A stretch of 64,000 bases of DNA from positions 124,001 to 188,000 of the forward strand of contig FMBT01000343.1 in the NCBI GenBank assembly GCA_900095095.1, given 5' to 3'. Positions 30,177 through 40,342 of the stretch are shown here, in pieces. Made by a program: the position numbers and the translations under genes. Every line of letters starts with the position of its first letter. Positions within the stretch are counted from its first letter, which is position 1. The stretch is from Fragilariopsis cylindrus CCMP1102. Lineage: Eukaryota > Bacillariophyta > Bacillariophyceae > Bacillariales > Bacillariaceae. The notes under the pieces are model-generated. The model searched no databases. It was not told the DNA's origin and saw nothing but the letters and a program-made list of their open reading frames with translations.

Positions 30177-32627
30177 ATGAACGCTTTAATAGTAGCATCC
30201 GTGTCATGCCTTGCATCGTATCAAACTATTACACATATTGATGCATTCGTAGGAACAACAACGTCAACAGTTATCAAAAGAACAGCAAGCAGTTCTAGTC
30301 CTACTAGAAGCAGTACTAATAAAAGAATGTTCAGTCCAACATCTTCTCCATCATCTTCATCACAATCGCAATCGCCATTGTCACCAACATCCGCTGTCTT
30401 TTTCACCGTGGATGAATATCACGCCGCTCATCATCACAATACAGTCAATAATATCTTTAAAAATCCATTGCTGGTAAATCAACAACAACAGCAAGAAGAA
30501 CAGCAAGAATTGTTCGACGGTACTAGTACTACTACTACTACTGACACAAGCAGCGATTATTCAGATTCACGTTCATATCAAGAATACGATTACTTTGAAG
30601 AAGAATACTTGCATGATTATAATGATGATGGTATCCTTTCGATTCAACAGCAAGAACAAGAAGAATTACCCGCTTGGTTACGTCATGATAAAGGTCATTT
30701 AGTTGAAGATAATATGGAGGCACTTAGATCAGCAATGTTATCTGGCCCATCATCATTCTTTACGGAATCGGAAGCGATGCAACTTACATACGCGATCCAA
30801 GAAGCTGCTTACGATAATAAGCATAAAATGGCAGGTGCAGCTGAATTTTGTTTAATTATGGTAGAAACAATGGAAATGGGTTTGAATGCATTAATTGCTG
30901 CAGCATTCCATTACTGTGAATGTATCGATGGTGGTGATGATGAAAATGATGTTGATACACTTTCTCATTGGGAATTCCGATTACCACACCAAGGGATTGG
31001 ACAATTTGATGGACATGCTGCACGGATTGAACGAGATGCTGCACGTCTTAAACGATTAGAAGTAGTAGCTTCAATGGTTGTACATCATAATAACAAAAGC
31101 CTACGTGATCTATATACGACGGAAGCAAAAGATTGGCGTGCTTTAGCGATTCGCGGAGCTGCTTGTTTATACAGATTGCGTGGAATCCTCCAAGAACAAC
31201 AACAGCATGAAGGAGATGTAACGAACAATGACTTATTATTAACGAAGGAATCGAATAGAGTATGTCGGGAAGCATTTCATATATGTGCACCATTGGCAAG
31301 TAGGATGGGAATGCATCGATTAAAGAACGAATTAGAACATGCTGCATTTCAAATATTATATCGTAGACAACATCGTACGTATGAATCATTACTAAGTCAA
31401 ACACGGTCCACAGAAAGTCTCCGATCTGCACGTACTATGAATACTGGTGAGCAAAGGTATGAAGAACAATCATCATCACCTGAACCTAACATCGAAGAAT
31501 CTATGGAAGAGATCCTCGCTCATGTGAAAGACACGATGACAGAATTTTTGAACAATGATGCTGTCTTTATGGCTAGTGTTACCAACTTTGAAGTGACGGC
31601 ACGTGTAAAAGAAAGTTACTCGACGTGGAAGAAGATGATCCGTAATGGATTCGATCACATTACTCAAGTTCCGGACGCGATGGCATTACGAATTGTCTTG
31701 GATGCGAAGAAGGAACATCCAGATGAATCGGACGATGTTACGAGAGCGCGCGAACGTGCCTTGTGTTATTACGTACAACAGCTTTGTCAGACTGTTTGGG
31801 CACCCCATCACGAAGATCCAAGATTTAAGGACTACATTGCTCATCCGAAAGAGAATGGATATCAAAGTTTGCACTACACGGCTGGAACCAAATGGAGGAA
31901 CAACGAAGAATGGAAGATGGAGATGCAAGTCCGGACGGGAGCAATGCACAAATTGGCAGAATTCGGTGTTGCATCCCATTGGAATTATAAAGCTGGGGTT
32001 GTTACAACCGACGTCGATAATAATAGTGACAATAACAACGACGGTGATGATACTACTGATAATAACAACGACGAACGCGATCCGTTTGGATTGAACAATA
32101 ATAATCAAAGCTCTGATGCATACCTACGATCACTTCAAGATTGGCATTGGGAACAACATGGTTCCACCACCAAGCGAGAACCGTTGGTATTGTGGGACAA
32201 CGAAGCCGAAAGTAGAGAACGTGCCGAACGGATCCGTGCTCGTACCCAACGTTTGGCACCGTACCTAGAAGCATTGGAAAATGAACAAATTGATTTACAA
32301 CGTAAAAATGTATTTGTCTTTTTGACTCCTCAACAGCAACAATCCTTAACAACGACATCGTCCTCAATCAACGACTCGTTGCTATCGACTGAAGGAACTG
32401 TTGTGGCTTTACCAGCTGGATCAAGTATTCTAGATGTCATCCTCAAATGCGAACTTCCAATTCCAGAAAACAAATTCGTTGGAGGAGGAGGAGGAAGTGT
32501 AGGCTACGACGACGTTGTTACACAAAATGGAATCCCTGCAAGTTTAAGTTCTCGTTTACAAAATGGCGATGTTCTTAGTATCCCATCTGTCACTGCTCGC
32601 GTTGCATCCACCACTACTACCGCTTGA
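30177..32627 (+). CDS. Plastid RelA/SpoT homolog, synthetase-type ((p)ppGpp synthetase, RSH4-like)
   Basis: I prefer ATG 30,177 (816 residues) because it opens with a signal peptide and plastid-type motif (MNALIVASVSCLASYQ...IDAFVG). An earlier in-frame ATG at 30,024 would bury that signal. Residues ~175-400 correspond to the HD hydrolase domain, but the metal motif is degraded (AAAFHYCECI in place of the usual HD-VED pattern). Residues ~465-605 are a complete RelA/SpoT synthetase domain: ARVKESYSTWKKM, VPDAMALRIVL, KDYIAHPKENGYQSLHY, EMQVRTGAMHKLAEFGVASHW. A TGS-like part follows (NVFVFLT...GTVVALPAGSSILDVILKCE). The enzyme should make (p)ppGpp from ATP and GTP/GDP but not hydrolyse it, tuning plastid transcription and translation. 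No ACT tail is seen. Confidence 0.9.
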   Translation: MNALIVASVSCLASYQTITHIDAFVGTTTSTVIKRTASSSSPTRSSTNKRMFSPTSSPSSSSQSQSPLSPTSAVFFTVDEYHAAHHHNTVNNIFKNPLLVNQQQQQEEQQELFDGTSTTTTTDTSSDYSDSRSYQEYDYFEEEYLHDYNDDGILSIQQQEQEELPAWLRHDKGHLVEDNMEALRSAMLSGPSSFFTESEAMQLTYAIQEAAYDNKHKMAGAAEFCLIMVETMEMGLNALIAAAFHYCECIDGGDDENDVDTLSHWEFRLPHQGIGQFDGHAARIERDAARLKRLEVVASMVVHHNNKSLRDLYTTEAKDWRALAIRGAACLYRLRGILQEQQQHEGDVTNNDLLLTKESNRVCREAFHICAPLASRMGMHRLKNELEHAAFQILYRRQHRTYESLLSQTRSTESLRSARTMNTGEQRYEEQSSSPEPNIEESMEEILAHVKDTMTEFLNNDAVFMASVTNFEVTARVKESYSTWKKMIRNGFDHITQVPDAMALRIVLDAKKEHPDESDDVTRARERALCYYVQQLCQTVWAPHHEDPRFKDYIAHPKENGYQSLHYTAGTKWRNNEEWKMEMQVRTGAMHKLAEFGVASHWNYKAGVVTTDVDNNSDNNNDGDDTTDNNNDERDPFGLNNNNQSSDAYLRSLQDWHWEQHGSTTKREPLVLWDNEAESRERAERIRARTQRLAPYLEALENEQIDLQRKNVFVFLTPQQQQSLTTTSSSINDSLLSTEGTVVALPAGSSILDVILKCELPIPENKFVGGGGGSVGYDDVVTQNGIPASLSSRLQNGDVLSIPSVTARVASTTTTA

Positions 32628-32951
32628 AAATGAAAATGGAATGAAGAATCGAATCAAGAAAACATACCACTGTACATACTATATACTATTAGGTCCTACA
32701 CCATACCACTATACATACTATACCAATATTTTAACATAACATACCATGTACTATACTGTACTATTTGTGACATACATATTTAATAAATAATACAGACAGA
32801 AACAATTTCAAAATTCAGTTACAATAACCTAGAATATCAATCATTATCTATTGTCATGCATTTATATCTCTGATCTTAAAACTTAGTCTACTAATCGTTC
32901 TGTCTATTTTGTTAAGATCCATCTCATCATCATCATCTGATTTGATTTGAT
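32628..32951. other. Intergenic, convergent 3' ends
   Basis: 0.3 kb AT-rich spacer with repeated TACTATACATACTATA-like words after the RSH stop. Nothing else seen. Confidence 0.45.
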
Positions 32952-34118
32952 TCATAAGCATTCAACCACATCCGACAGCACAGAGCGAAACGTAATTGAT
33001 ACTCTCCAGCCTGTTCCTGTTGGTATTAAATGTTCCCACTGTGTCCTCGCTGATCCCGATAATTTATAACAAGACCGATGAGGTGGATGGGCAGTAAAGT
33101 AAGACTCTTTTTTACAACAACCGACATCGCCATCATCATCATCACCGTCGTCGTCGTCTATACCATCGTAGTCATAATTGTCATTATTGTTGTGTTTCTT
33201 TAATCGCATATTGAGTGGACGCGTCTCTCCGAATGTAAATACTATTATAACAGGACCAAATCGATGATCATCGATGTGCCACGGTATATGGGATCCAGTT
33301 ATACTATTACTACTATCGGTTGCCGTTTCGTCGTTGTAGTCACGGCTGATCTCTTTCGGGCTTGTCGTCGTCGTCGTCGTCGTCGTCGTCGTTGTGGGAC
33401 GATAAACATTGACAATACATTGGGTAAAAATTCCGACAGAAGTCTTGATTTCATCCTCATCGTCGTCGTTAATGCCGTCGTCCTGTATAACTATTCCTGC
33501 TAATTGTATGCAGTACGGTCGCAGAAGAAGACGCTTGAATAATTCTGGTATTTTTGGCACTGCTGCTGCTGCTGCTGCTGCTGCTGCTTCTTTCGCGCTT
33601 GCATCGAAGTATGTATCCGTAGTAGTTGATTCCTTTTCATTATCTTTTTGCATTGGAACAGTAAGATTTTCCTCATCATCAACGGACACAACAACGATAT
33701 CTCTCTCGTAGTCGTACCGAAAACCGAACTGCGCAACTGGTCGATTTTGTGGTGGTGGAGTTGATTCCCATAGAATTTCTGAACTACTACGACAATGATT
33801 CATAAGTGTAAGGTCGTCGTTGTATTTTTCATTTCCGTCTCGGTCGAGGTCATCGAGGTCAATGATATGTATGTCATTATCCCAACAAGGAGAAGCACAC
33901 GAAGTTTTACCTATACCATCATCATCATCATCATCATCGTTGTCGTCGTTGTCGGCAGCAACATCAACTCGCAAACCTAGATAAGATCGAATTTCTTCCC
34001 ATGCCTCCTCGGATACGACATCTTTTGCGACGGAAAATCCTTCAGGAATAGGAGGAGGAGGAGGAGGAAAAGTGCAGTTCCCTGTTTCCTTGTCCACGAC
34101 GTCACATTCCTTTTCCAT
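32952..34118 (-). CDS. AlkB-like Fe(II)/2-oxoglutarate dioxygenase
   Basis: A 388-residue protein from ATG 34,118. The N-terminus is Pro-rich and then enters an AlkB-style region (GFSVAKDVVSEEAWEEIRSYLG). Several low-complexity Asp, Ala and Thr inserts expand loops. The catalytic core is near the C-terminus: IPWHIDDHRFGPVIIVFTFG supplies the His-x-Asp ligands, and QWEHLIPTGTGWRVSITFRSV supplies the distal His and the 2-oxoglutarate-binding Arg (R-x-S-x-TFR). This pattern is that of ALKBH proteins, which demethylate nucleic acids or modify tRNA or proteins. The large acidic insert between these blocks is unusual. Subfamily not determined. Divergent from the TTL-like gene with 0.29 kb between starts. 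Confidence 0.85.
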   Translation of the reverse strand: MEKECDVVDKETGNCTFPPPPPPIPEGFSVAKDVVSEEAWEEIRSYLGLRVDVAADNDDNDDDDDDDGIGKTSCASPCWDNDIHIIDLDDLDRDGNEKYNDDLTLMNHCRSSSEILWESTPPPQNRPVAQFGFRYDYERDIVVVSVDDEENLTVPMQKDNEKESTTTDTYFDASAKEAAAAAAAAAVPKIPELFKRLLLRPYCIQLAGIVIQDDGINDDDEDEIKTSVGIFTQCIVNVYRPTTTTTTTTTTTSPKEISRDYNDETATDSSNSITGSHIPWHIDDHRFGPVIIVFTFGETRPLNMRLKKHNNNDNYDYDGIDDDDGDDDDGDVGCCKKESYFTAHPPHRSCYKLSGSARTQWEHLIPTGTGWRVSITFRSVLSDVVECL

Positions 34119-34410
34119 CTTCCTTATGCTCCTCGAACCTTCGTTTGAGGTTGCTTGAACAATCAGAGAAATATGATTTTGTTATCTTTAGAGTTTAGAT
34201 CTGGAGGGTAGGGGAAACTGTACTATTTTTGGATAAATTTTTATGAGATTTGATCGACGAACAAATCAAAAATATTGACCATGAACGATGCATTATGGTT
34301 GATGCTGATACTGATGCTGATGCTGGTGGAGGAGATAGCGAAATAAAAGAATACCAGGAAAATTGGTAGGACCGCGTAATGAATGATCTTCTATCGTGCA
34401 TTTTTTATCC

Positions 34411-36699
34411 ATGACCGGGGTACTAACTAATGTCGATGATCGGCAAAGAAAACGACGATGGCGACGACGGCGACTTCGTTTGACGATAAACATTGCATGT
34501 ACGGTCGTAGTCGCTGCTGTGTTTGTTACTATGATCGCCCTGCTCGATCACAACTGTAGACTTCGAGCATTTCTTCATAGTAATAATAACTTAAAAGTAT
34601 CCGTGGGGGGAAACGATAAACATAACAATCATCGCTTTGAACGTTACGGTACGCCGACGACGCCGACGACAACATCAACATCAACATCAACGAGTGACAA
34701 CAACAACAAAGCACATGATACTACTATCATTTTTTCCAGAATCCGATGTGGTATGCGACTTTCTCAAGAGGCCAACAATAATATCACTGCCGCAGAAGAA
34801 GCCTGTAGTATTTGGGAAGAAGTCTTGTCATCATCTTCTATTGCATCGTCATCGTCATCATCGTTGATCAGTCCGGATGTTCTTTCGTTGTCTAAAACTT
34901 TGTACGCATCCTGCTTGGTACGAGTAGGTCGTGACGTTGATGCCGTTTCTATATACGACTCATGCCTGGACAATGACAAAGATCGACAGGGTTTACAACA
35001 ACAACAGCAACAAATAATAAAATGGAGATTGGCCAAGGCGCAATGCCTTCAACGATTATTGCGATATACCGCCGCAGCGGAAGAATATGCTGTTGCTATC
35101 AATGACAACGTAGACAGCAACGACAACGACAACGATTCAAAAGGAAAAGCTAGAATGGGAGCTGCAACGTGTATTATGAGAAGTACAGGTAACGTTACAC
35201 GTGCTCTTGATATTTTACTATCAACGACTAACACAACAAATTCTGATACAAATACTAGGTCGTCGGCATCCGTCTTATTGTTATCATACTGCCTCAATTA
35301 TATAGAGTCCGGTAAAGTAGATCGAGCAGTTGATCAATTAAATCATTCTCTGAATCCTGTCACGGATAACGCGGACTACGAAAATGATAATACGTCGTCA
35401 TCCATGTTTCTGCTGTACCGATGGATTCTTGCTGGTCTACGACGAAAAAAACAAAATAAAGATTCGAAGTTCGGATTATTCGACACCCCTCGTCCCGTAA
35501 AACACACATACTCGCAGAAAGAATCCGAAGAACACTTTATGGAATTAATACGTATCAACACATCACCTTTTGACGATCCTAATCTTCTTCGATTGGATGA
35601 TAAAATCGAACTTCATAATCTACTATCGAATCCAATAGCAGGGATGTCATCGTCATCATCGTCATACTGGCCCGAGGGGTATGTTCTTCCTGATCAATTC
35701 TCCGAGCTGGAAGATATACTACTCCAACGTCAAAAGGAATATGATAGTAATATTGAATCTGGACATGACATGAATTCCTCACTATGGATATCCAAAAGTA
35801 GATCGGGATATGGTTCACACGGCAATCGATTATTGACAAATGCAGAATTGAGTGAGGAAATTATCACCAACCGCTGTGATAACTGCGATGATCAGGGAAT
35901 GAAAACTTCGATTAATGCTACTACGAATAACACGGAACCGTACCTTCTTCAACACATGATTGATCCTCTCCTGCTCCTCAAGGGATACAAGTTTTCGCTT
36001 CGCATATATGTTATTTATTTTTCTACGAACGAGGTCTATATTTCATCCGAGGGATTAGTGAAGTTAGCATCTCTTCCCCTTCTACTTCAGAATGAAAATA
36101 ATGAGGAGGAGGAAGAAGAAGAAGCCTGGAGAACCCTAGGTAGCAGACATACGATCAGCAGTCTTGATGCTTCGATGCATATGACTAATTCGGGGCGGGA
36201 GACCTCTATGCAACAACATGATTTGAATTATTTATGGACAGAATTGGCGGAAAGAAATAATATTGATTGCCGTTCCTCATCAGACTTATGGGTTGATATT
36301 TGCAATGTGGCCGCAGATACATTGTTGGTTCGCTTTCCCGAATTCCAGGATCAAGAATTAGAAAACAATTCATTGGAACAGAAGAAAAAACAACTATGGA
36401 AAGATCGTAGAGAAGAATTGGGTATTCCTAAGATTTTAGGATTAGACTTTGTGGTTGACGATACCAACCTTAAACCTTGGCTTGTCGAAGTTAATCGATT
36501 CCCAGGTCTAGAGCCACGTGATGAAATGGATAGCAAAATCAAATACCGAGTCGTGGGAGATGCCTGGATGAAAGCACTGGAACGACTTACGCTTATGGAA
36601 GTATATCATGCTTACTTTAATAATATATTTGAATCACTTTCCAACGATGGGCCTGGCTCGTCCTTGCAAAGATTGCCTACAAATCATAGTCGAAGTTAG
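34411..36699 (+). CDS. Tubulin-tyrosine-ligase-like enzyme with membrane anchor and TPR-like region
   Basis: 762 residues from ATG 34,411. A strongly basic start and one hydrophobic helix (INIACTVVVAAVFVTMIALL) form a signal anchor. Residues ~100-350 are helical TPR-like pairs (ACLVRVGRDVDAVSIYDSCL; AKAQCLQRLLRYTAAAEEYAVAI; YCLNYIESGKVDRAVDQLNHSL). The TTL/ATP-grasp domain covers about 450-730: SSLWISKSRSGYGSHGNRL, YLLQHMIDPLLLLKGYKFSLRIYV, ASMHMTNSG, and ILGLDFVVDDTNLKPWLVEVNRFPGLEP (Glu-x-Asn metal site). These match amino-acid ligases that modify tubulin or other proteins. A signal anchor places the enzyme in the secretory system unless the helix is only a tether facing the cytosol, so the substrate may not be tubulin. 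Confidence 0.85.
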   Translation: MTGVLTNVDDRQRKRRWRRRRLRLTINIACTVVVAAVFVTMIALLDHNCRLRAFLHSNNNLKVSVGGNDKHNNHRFERYGTPTTPTTTSTSTSTSDNNNKAHDTTIIFSRIRCGMRLSQEANNNITAAEEACSIWEEVLSSSSIASSSSSSLISPDVLSLSKTLYASCLVRVGRDVDAVSIYDSCLDNDKDRQGLQQQQQQIIKWRLAKAQCLQRLLRYTAAAEEYAVAINDNVDSNDNDNDSKGKARMGAATCIMRSTGNVTRALDILLSTTNTTNSDTNTRSSASVLLLSYCLNYIESGKVDRAVDQLNHSLNPVTDNADYENDNTSSSMFLLYRWILAGLRRKKQNKDSKFGLFDTPRPVKHTYSQKESEEHFMELIRINTSPFDDPNLLRLDDKIELHNLLSNPIAGMSSSSSSYWPEGYVLPDQFSELEDILLQRQKEYDSNIESGHDMNSSLWISKSRSGYGSHGNRLLTNAELSEEIITNRCDNCDDQGMKTSINATTNNTEPYLLQHMIDPLLLLKGYKFSLRIYVIYFSTNEVYISSEGLVKLASLPLLLQNENNEEEEEEEAWRTLGSRHTISSLDASMHMTNSGRETSMQQHDLNYLWTELAERNNIDCRSSSDLWVDICNVAADTLLVRFPEFQDQELENNSLEQKKKQLWKDRREELGIPKILGLDFVVDDTNLKPWLVEVNRFPGLEPRDEMDSKIKYRVVGDAWMKALERLTLMEVYHAYFNNIFESLSNDGPGSSLQRLPTNHSRS

Positions 36700-37294
36700 A
36701 GTTTTTCCTTTCGAAATAGTAAACTACGTAATCAATAATTACGTACAGTCTATGCTCAAGATAGTCCTATAACATAAATAATGATCAACCCTCTTCCTTT
36801 TCAAAGATTTTATCACCAAATAAATTCGAAAACATAGTGTGGATATTCACAGACTGCCCCACTCTTCTCCCTATTATTATCACTTCTTCATACAGCAGTA
36901 AGCTTAAAATAAATATGGTTAAAAAAAAAGAAGGATTCCACGACTGGAAGGAATCAAGACTTAATCACGGACATTTATTTCGGCGACTTAACTGTTTTAA
37001 ATATATCATATAACGGTCTTAACTTAATCGATTAAGTCGTGTAACTTAATCGATTAAGTTGTGACTGACTAAGTAACGTGATTAATTCTTGATACGTTTC
37101 CTTCCTGAGAATTTTCGAAATATAAAAGAATGTTGTTAGGAAAAAAAAGTGTCACGCTCTCGCTCAAACTAAACCCGAAGTATCATGTAATATAAGAAAT
37201 AGAAGTAACAGCAGCCGGCACATTAACTATCTACTGTATATCTAAAGCAGTTAGAGGTGAAGAGAGATAGTCCTAACTAGTAGGGTATATTGCG
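36700..37294. other. Intergenic with paired 16-18 bp palindromes
   Basis: AT-rich spacer between two plus-strand genes. It contains two close copies of the palindrome ACTTAATCGATTAAGT (see the separate entry). The rest shows short A-runs only. Confidence 0.5.
37021..37060. repeat. Two tandem copies of palindrome ACTTAATCGATTAAGT
   Basis: Perfect palindromes at about 37,022-37,037 and 37,044-37,059 are separated by six bases. The second extends to an 18 bp perfect palindrome with flanking A and T. Candidates are a dimeric protein-binding site or a cruciform; function unknown. Confidence 0.8.
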
Positions 37295-38020
37295 ATGTAT
37301 TTGACTGACGCCAGAATCTGGTGTATTATATTGATTCTATATTTTGTCCTCCGTTGTGCCATTAAATTTAACGAAAATCGCCGGGAACAGCAAGAGATCG
37401 AAGGCAGTAACGAGAACACCGCCCATATCGACAACAACAGCAACAACAACAACGAGCTGGCAATTGGGTCTGATAATGATAATAATAATAATGCCGAAGA
37501 GACACGGGTAAATCTGATCAATGATCGACTCGTATTTCGAGAACTGTCGTTGTCAACCGAATCAACACAACAAGAAGGCAAGAGCAATGAGCGCGATTTG
37601 GAAATGACTAGAACCAAAGAAACAGATGTCGAAGATCGAGATCAAGACGTGTTAAATACTACTACTACTAATGATAATAGTAATAATAATAGTAATAATA
37701 ATACTGATATTGGTGACAGTGTCAGGTCCTTTTTTTCGAGCCTTGGATTGTTCAGACAGGACGGGGTAATTCCAAAAGATGTTGATTGTTGCAGTATTTG
37801 CTTAGAAGAATATAAGATTGGAGACACGATAGCCCGATCAAATACAGGCAATAACAGGGACAAAACCGAGGAAGATAATAATAATAGTAATAGTTGCAGT
37901 CACTGCTTTCACAAAGATTGTATCGTTGCCTGGCTTCAGAATCATGATGAATGTCCGTTGTGTCGAGTTGATATGATAACAATACCTGAGACAAGATCAA
38001 TATCAAACGGATCTTCATGA
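37295..38020 (+). CDS. Membrane-anchored RING-H2 E3 ubiquitin ligase (ATL-like)
   Basis: A 241-residue protein. A single N-terminal membrane helix (ARIWCIILILYFVLRCAIKF) is followed by a long disordered Asn/Glu-rich region and a C-terminal RING-H2 finger: CCSICLEEYKIGD...CSHCFHKDCIVAWLQNHDECPLCR. The ligand order C-x2-C...C-x1-3-H-x2-C...C-x2-C is complete. An Asn-rich insert of ~20 residues sits between the first and second metal-ligand pairs. Similar small proteins act as ubiquitin ligases on membranes. The helix near residues 5-25 suggests a signal anchor. Target unknown. Confidence 0.85.
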   Translation: MYLTDARIWCIILILYFVLRCAIKFNENRREQQEIEGSNENTAHIDNNSNNNNELAIGSDNDNNNNAEETRVNLINDRLVFRELSLSTESTQQEGKSNERDLEMTRTKETDVEDRDQDVLNTTTTNDNSNNNSNNNTDIGDSVRSFFSSLGLFRQDGVIPKDVDCCSICLEEYKIGDTIARSNTGNNRDKTEEDNNNSNSCSHCFHKDCIVAWLQNHDECPLCRVDMITIPETRSISNGSS

Positions 38021-38191
38021 TGTAAAAATAATGATAACGATAACGATGGGACTATTAGGAACTGCTAGCTCCCACTCATACCTATAATTTTGACAAAAAT
38101 CACGAGTCTCCTACTCTCATGTTTTTCTATTCTATTCTATTCTATTCCATTGTAAGTTGCATAGAGTTTTGGTTGGAACCCGTGATTTTTT

Positions 38192-39925
38192 TTATAGAGA
38201 TTCCAATTTTGCCCCAACGAATATTAGACCGTCAGGTGGAGCGGGACGTCGAACTAAAGTACGATCATGTTTCGAAATTAGGTTCAACAACGCATCAACA
38301 TCATCGTCACTATAACATGTTGCTTCTGTCGCCGTACCGATGCTGTCCTCACTCAACTCGGTGGCATTTGCATTTGCATCGGCAATAGCGAGGAGTCTCA
38401 TGGACGCTTCTGCTAACAGTCGAATCATACGACGAAGAAATCGATTACCAACTAATTCAATACAAACAGCTGTTCGTATCATCCCGGAATCATCATCACT
38501 ATATCGAACCAATCGAGCTCGTGCATGATGAAGGGTGCAAACAGTTGTCGTTGTTTTAACCTTCCCGTATGAAAGACCAATATAGTCTAAACTTTCCCCT
38601 TCAAGCTTTTGTAGCATACTATTCAAGAGAACAACTTGTCGTGCCGCTCGTTCTTCCGTCAATAATTGGAACTTACTTCTTGAAAATTTGCTGCTCTCGT
38701 TTGTATTTCCATTATTCACAGCATCGCTACTATTACTTTCGATATCTACCAGATATACGTATGCTCGACAAGATGTTGTAAAGGTAGGATGGAAGGATCG
38801 CGAAACTTGTACAATATCGGTAACACGCAACGATCGCGATAGATCATTACTAGTAGTATCATTGGGAGACGAAGTTGATGTTGTTTTCGATTTCAAGATC
38901 TGGTCAGACAAATACCGATCAATGATTTCGGGTGTCAACTCATTATTACCAGTTCGAAAACGGCAAACTTGCCCGATTGCATTTACCCCCCGATCGGTCC
39001 TACCAGATACACGGAGATTGGCACGTTTAAGATGATATTCCGGCGAAACTTTACTATTGTAAATATTGTTGTCGTTGGTCGTCGTGGAATTGTTATTTAT
39101 AGCATCGGTGACCGTTTCTTCTTCTTCTTCTACTTCTCTTAATCCTTGTTGTTGTTTCCTTTGTCTTTCAATATTGTTTTTCCCTTTTTTGTTTTTTATC
39201 TTTTGTGGTTCATCTTGCAATATAGTTAGCCAATCTTCCAACGTCTTTTGGACTGAAGGTTTATCGAAATTATTTGGTTGCGTTTGCCATCCACAAAAAT
39301 CATCACCCTTATACGCAACATGCAAACAAAAATGTTTTAATTTATCCTTCGTAGCGCCTCTTTCGTTATCGTTGTTGCTGATTTCGATGTTATATGGATT
39401 ATCTTTGGAAATAGACGATTCTTCTATGCCATTGTCTCGTTGCTTGTATAATGAATCAAACAAATTTTCGTAGCCAGACAATGACGACGAAGATGACGAT
39501 GCTGTCAAATTGATGGATGATGATTGTATCGGAGTTAGAATAGCAGGAATCTTGTTTCTGTCATTTATTTTTTCATCGATAACGGTATCAACTGCGTGTG
39601 AGCTCCCAGCAAATGGCTTTTTCTCCCAGAGTTCTCGAACGATTTGTTCTTCGAATGTCTCTGCGTATGGAATTTTTCGACGCAAACTACGGCGTTTGTC
39701 ATCACCATAATCATCATTGATCCGTATTGTATGTGCTATGTCATCCACAGTACTTGTAGTAACAGTATCGCGCATCGTCGTCAGCGACTGCCATCTATTT
39801 GTCGTCGTCGTCTCAAGGAAACAGAAACCGTTGACAACGGGGAGTAACAGAGGTATAAGGAGTTGTTTTATAGGAGATATCACCACTGAAGCTACTGTCC
39901 ATGGCATGGCATTTAAAAACTTCAT
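38192..39925 (-). CDS. TruA-type tRNA pseudouridine synthase, probably plastid-targeted
   Basis: 577 residues from ATG 39,925. The N-terminus is hydrophobic and ends near VVNGFCFLETT, which fits a signal peptide plus aromatic plastid motif. The enzyme domain shows KHFCLHVAYKGDDFCGWQTQ, SVQKTLEDWL, the catalytic block LRVSGRTDRGVNAIGQVCRF with its Asp, SFHPTFTTSCRAYVYLVDI, CIELVGNRFLRRMIRLL, and the terminal APPDGLIFVGAKL. This order is that of TruA/Pus3, which modifies uridines 38-40 of tRNA anticodon stems. Several Ser/Asn/Glu-rich inserts make it about twice the bacterial length. Plastid or mitochondrial location is inferred from the leader only. Divergent from the DUF1995 gene. Confidence 0.85.
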   Translation of the reverse strand: MKFLNAMPWTVASVVISPIKQLLIPLLLPVVNGFCFLETTTTNRWQSLTTMRDTVTTSTVDDIAHTIRINDDYGDDKRRSLRRKIPYAETFEEQIVRELWEKKPFAGSSHAVDTVIDEKINDRNKIPAILTPIQSSSINLTASSSSSSLSGYENLFDSLYKQRDNGIEESSISKDNPYNIEISNNDNERGATKDKLKHFCLHVAYKGDDFCGWQTQPNNFDKPSVQKTLEDWLTILQDEPQKIKNKKGKNNIERQRKQQQGLREVEEEEETVTDAINNNSTTTNDNNIYNSKVSPEYHLKRANLRVSGRTDRGVNAIGQVCRFRTGNNELTPEIIDRYLSDQILKSKTTSTSSPNDTTSNDLSRSLRVTDIVQVSRSFHPTFTTSCRAYVYLVDIESNSSDAVNNGNTNESSKFSRSKFQLLTEERAARQVVLLNSMLQKLEGESLDYIGLSYGKVKTTTTVCTLHHARARLVRYSDDDSGMIRTAVCIELVGNRFLRRMIRLLAEASMRLLAIADANANATELSEDSIGTATEATCYSDDDVDALLNLISKHDRTLVRRPAPPDGLIFVGAKLESL

Positions 39926-40342
39926 TGTCGTCCACTCAATTGGCTAGAGCTCTGTCAAGATGTAACAAGTAACAGTAACGTGAGAACGTGATTGTTGTAA
40001 AATAAATGAAGTAAGCAAAATTTCTCATGAGCCATCAAAATTGGGCGCGCAAGAATATAGAACAGTTACACGTGTAGCTTATGAATCAAATCTTCGATCG
40101 ACAAGAAAATAAATCACATTCGATCGCACATTTTAAAACATCATACAATTGTAGAGCAGCTCTTGCCTTTTCCCTTCAATAACATCGTCATATATCTGTG
40201 ACATCCAAGGTTGTTGATACAATAAGCAAACCAAGATCTGCAGACCTAGATTGTGGAAATTGTGGAAACCGAATAAAAACTCCCAGTCTAGCTACAGTAG
40301 TAACAACCCACTACTGCGATACAAATAAAATAAAATAGCACC
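39926..40342. other. Divergent promoter region
   Basis: 0.42 kb between the TruA-like and DUF1995 starts, both probable plastid proteins, so co-regulation is possible. No motif is clear enough to name. Confidence 0.4.

Noticed and set aside
31645-32108. Alternative frames inside the synthetase domain on both strands
   Set aside because: They are shadows of the conserved RelA/SpoT coding frame.
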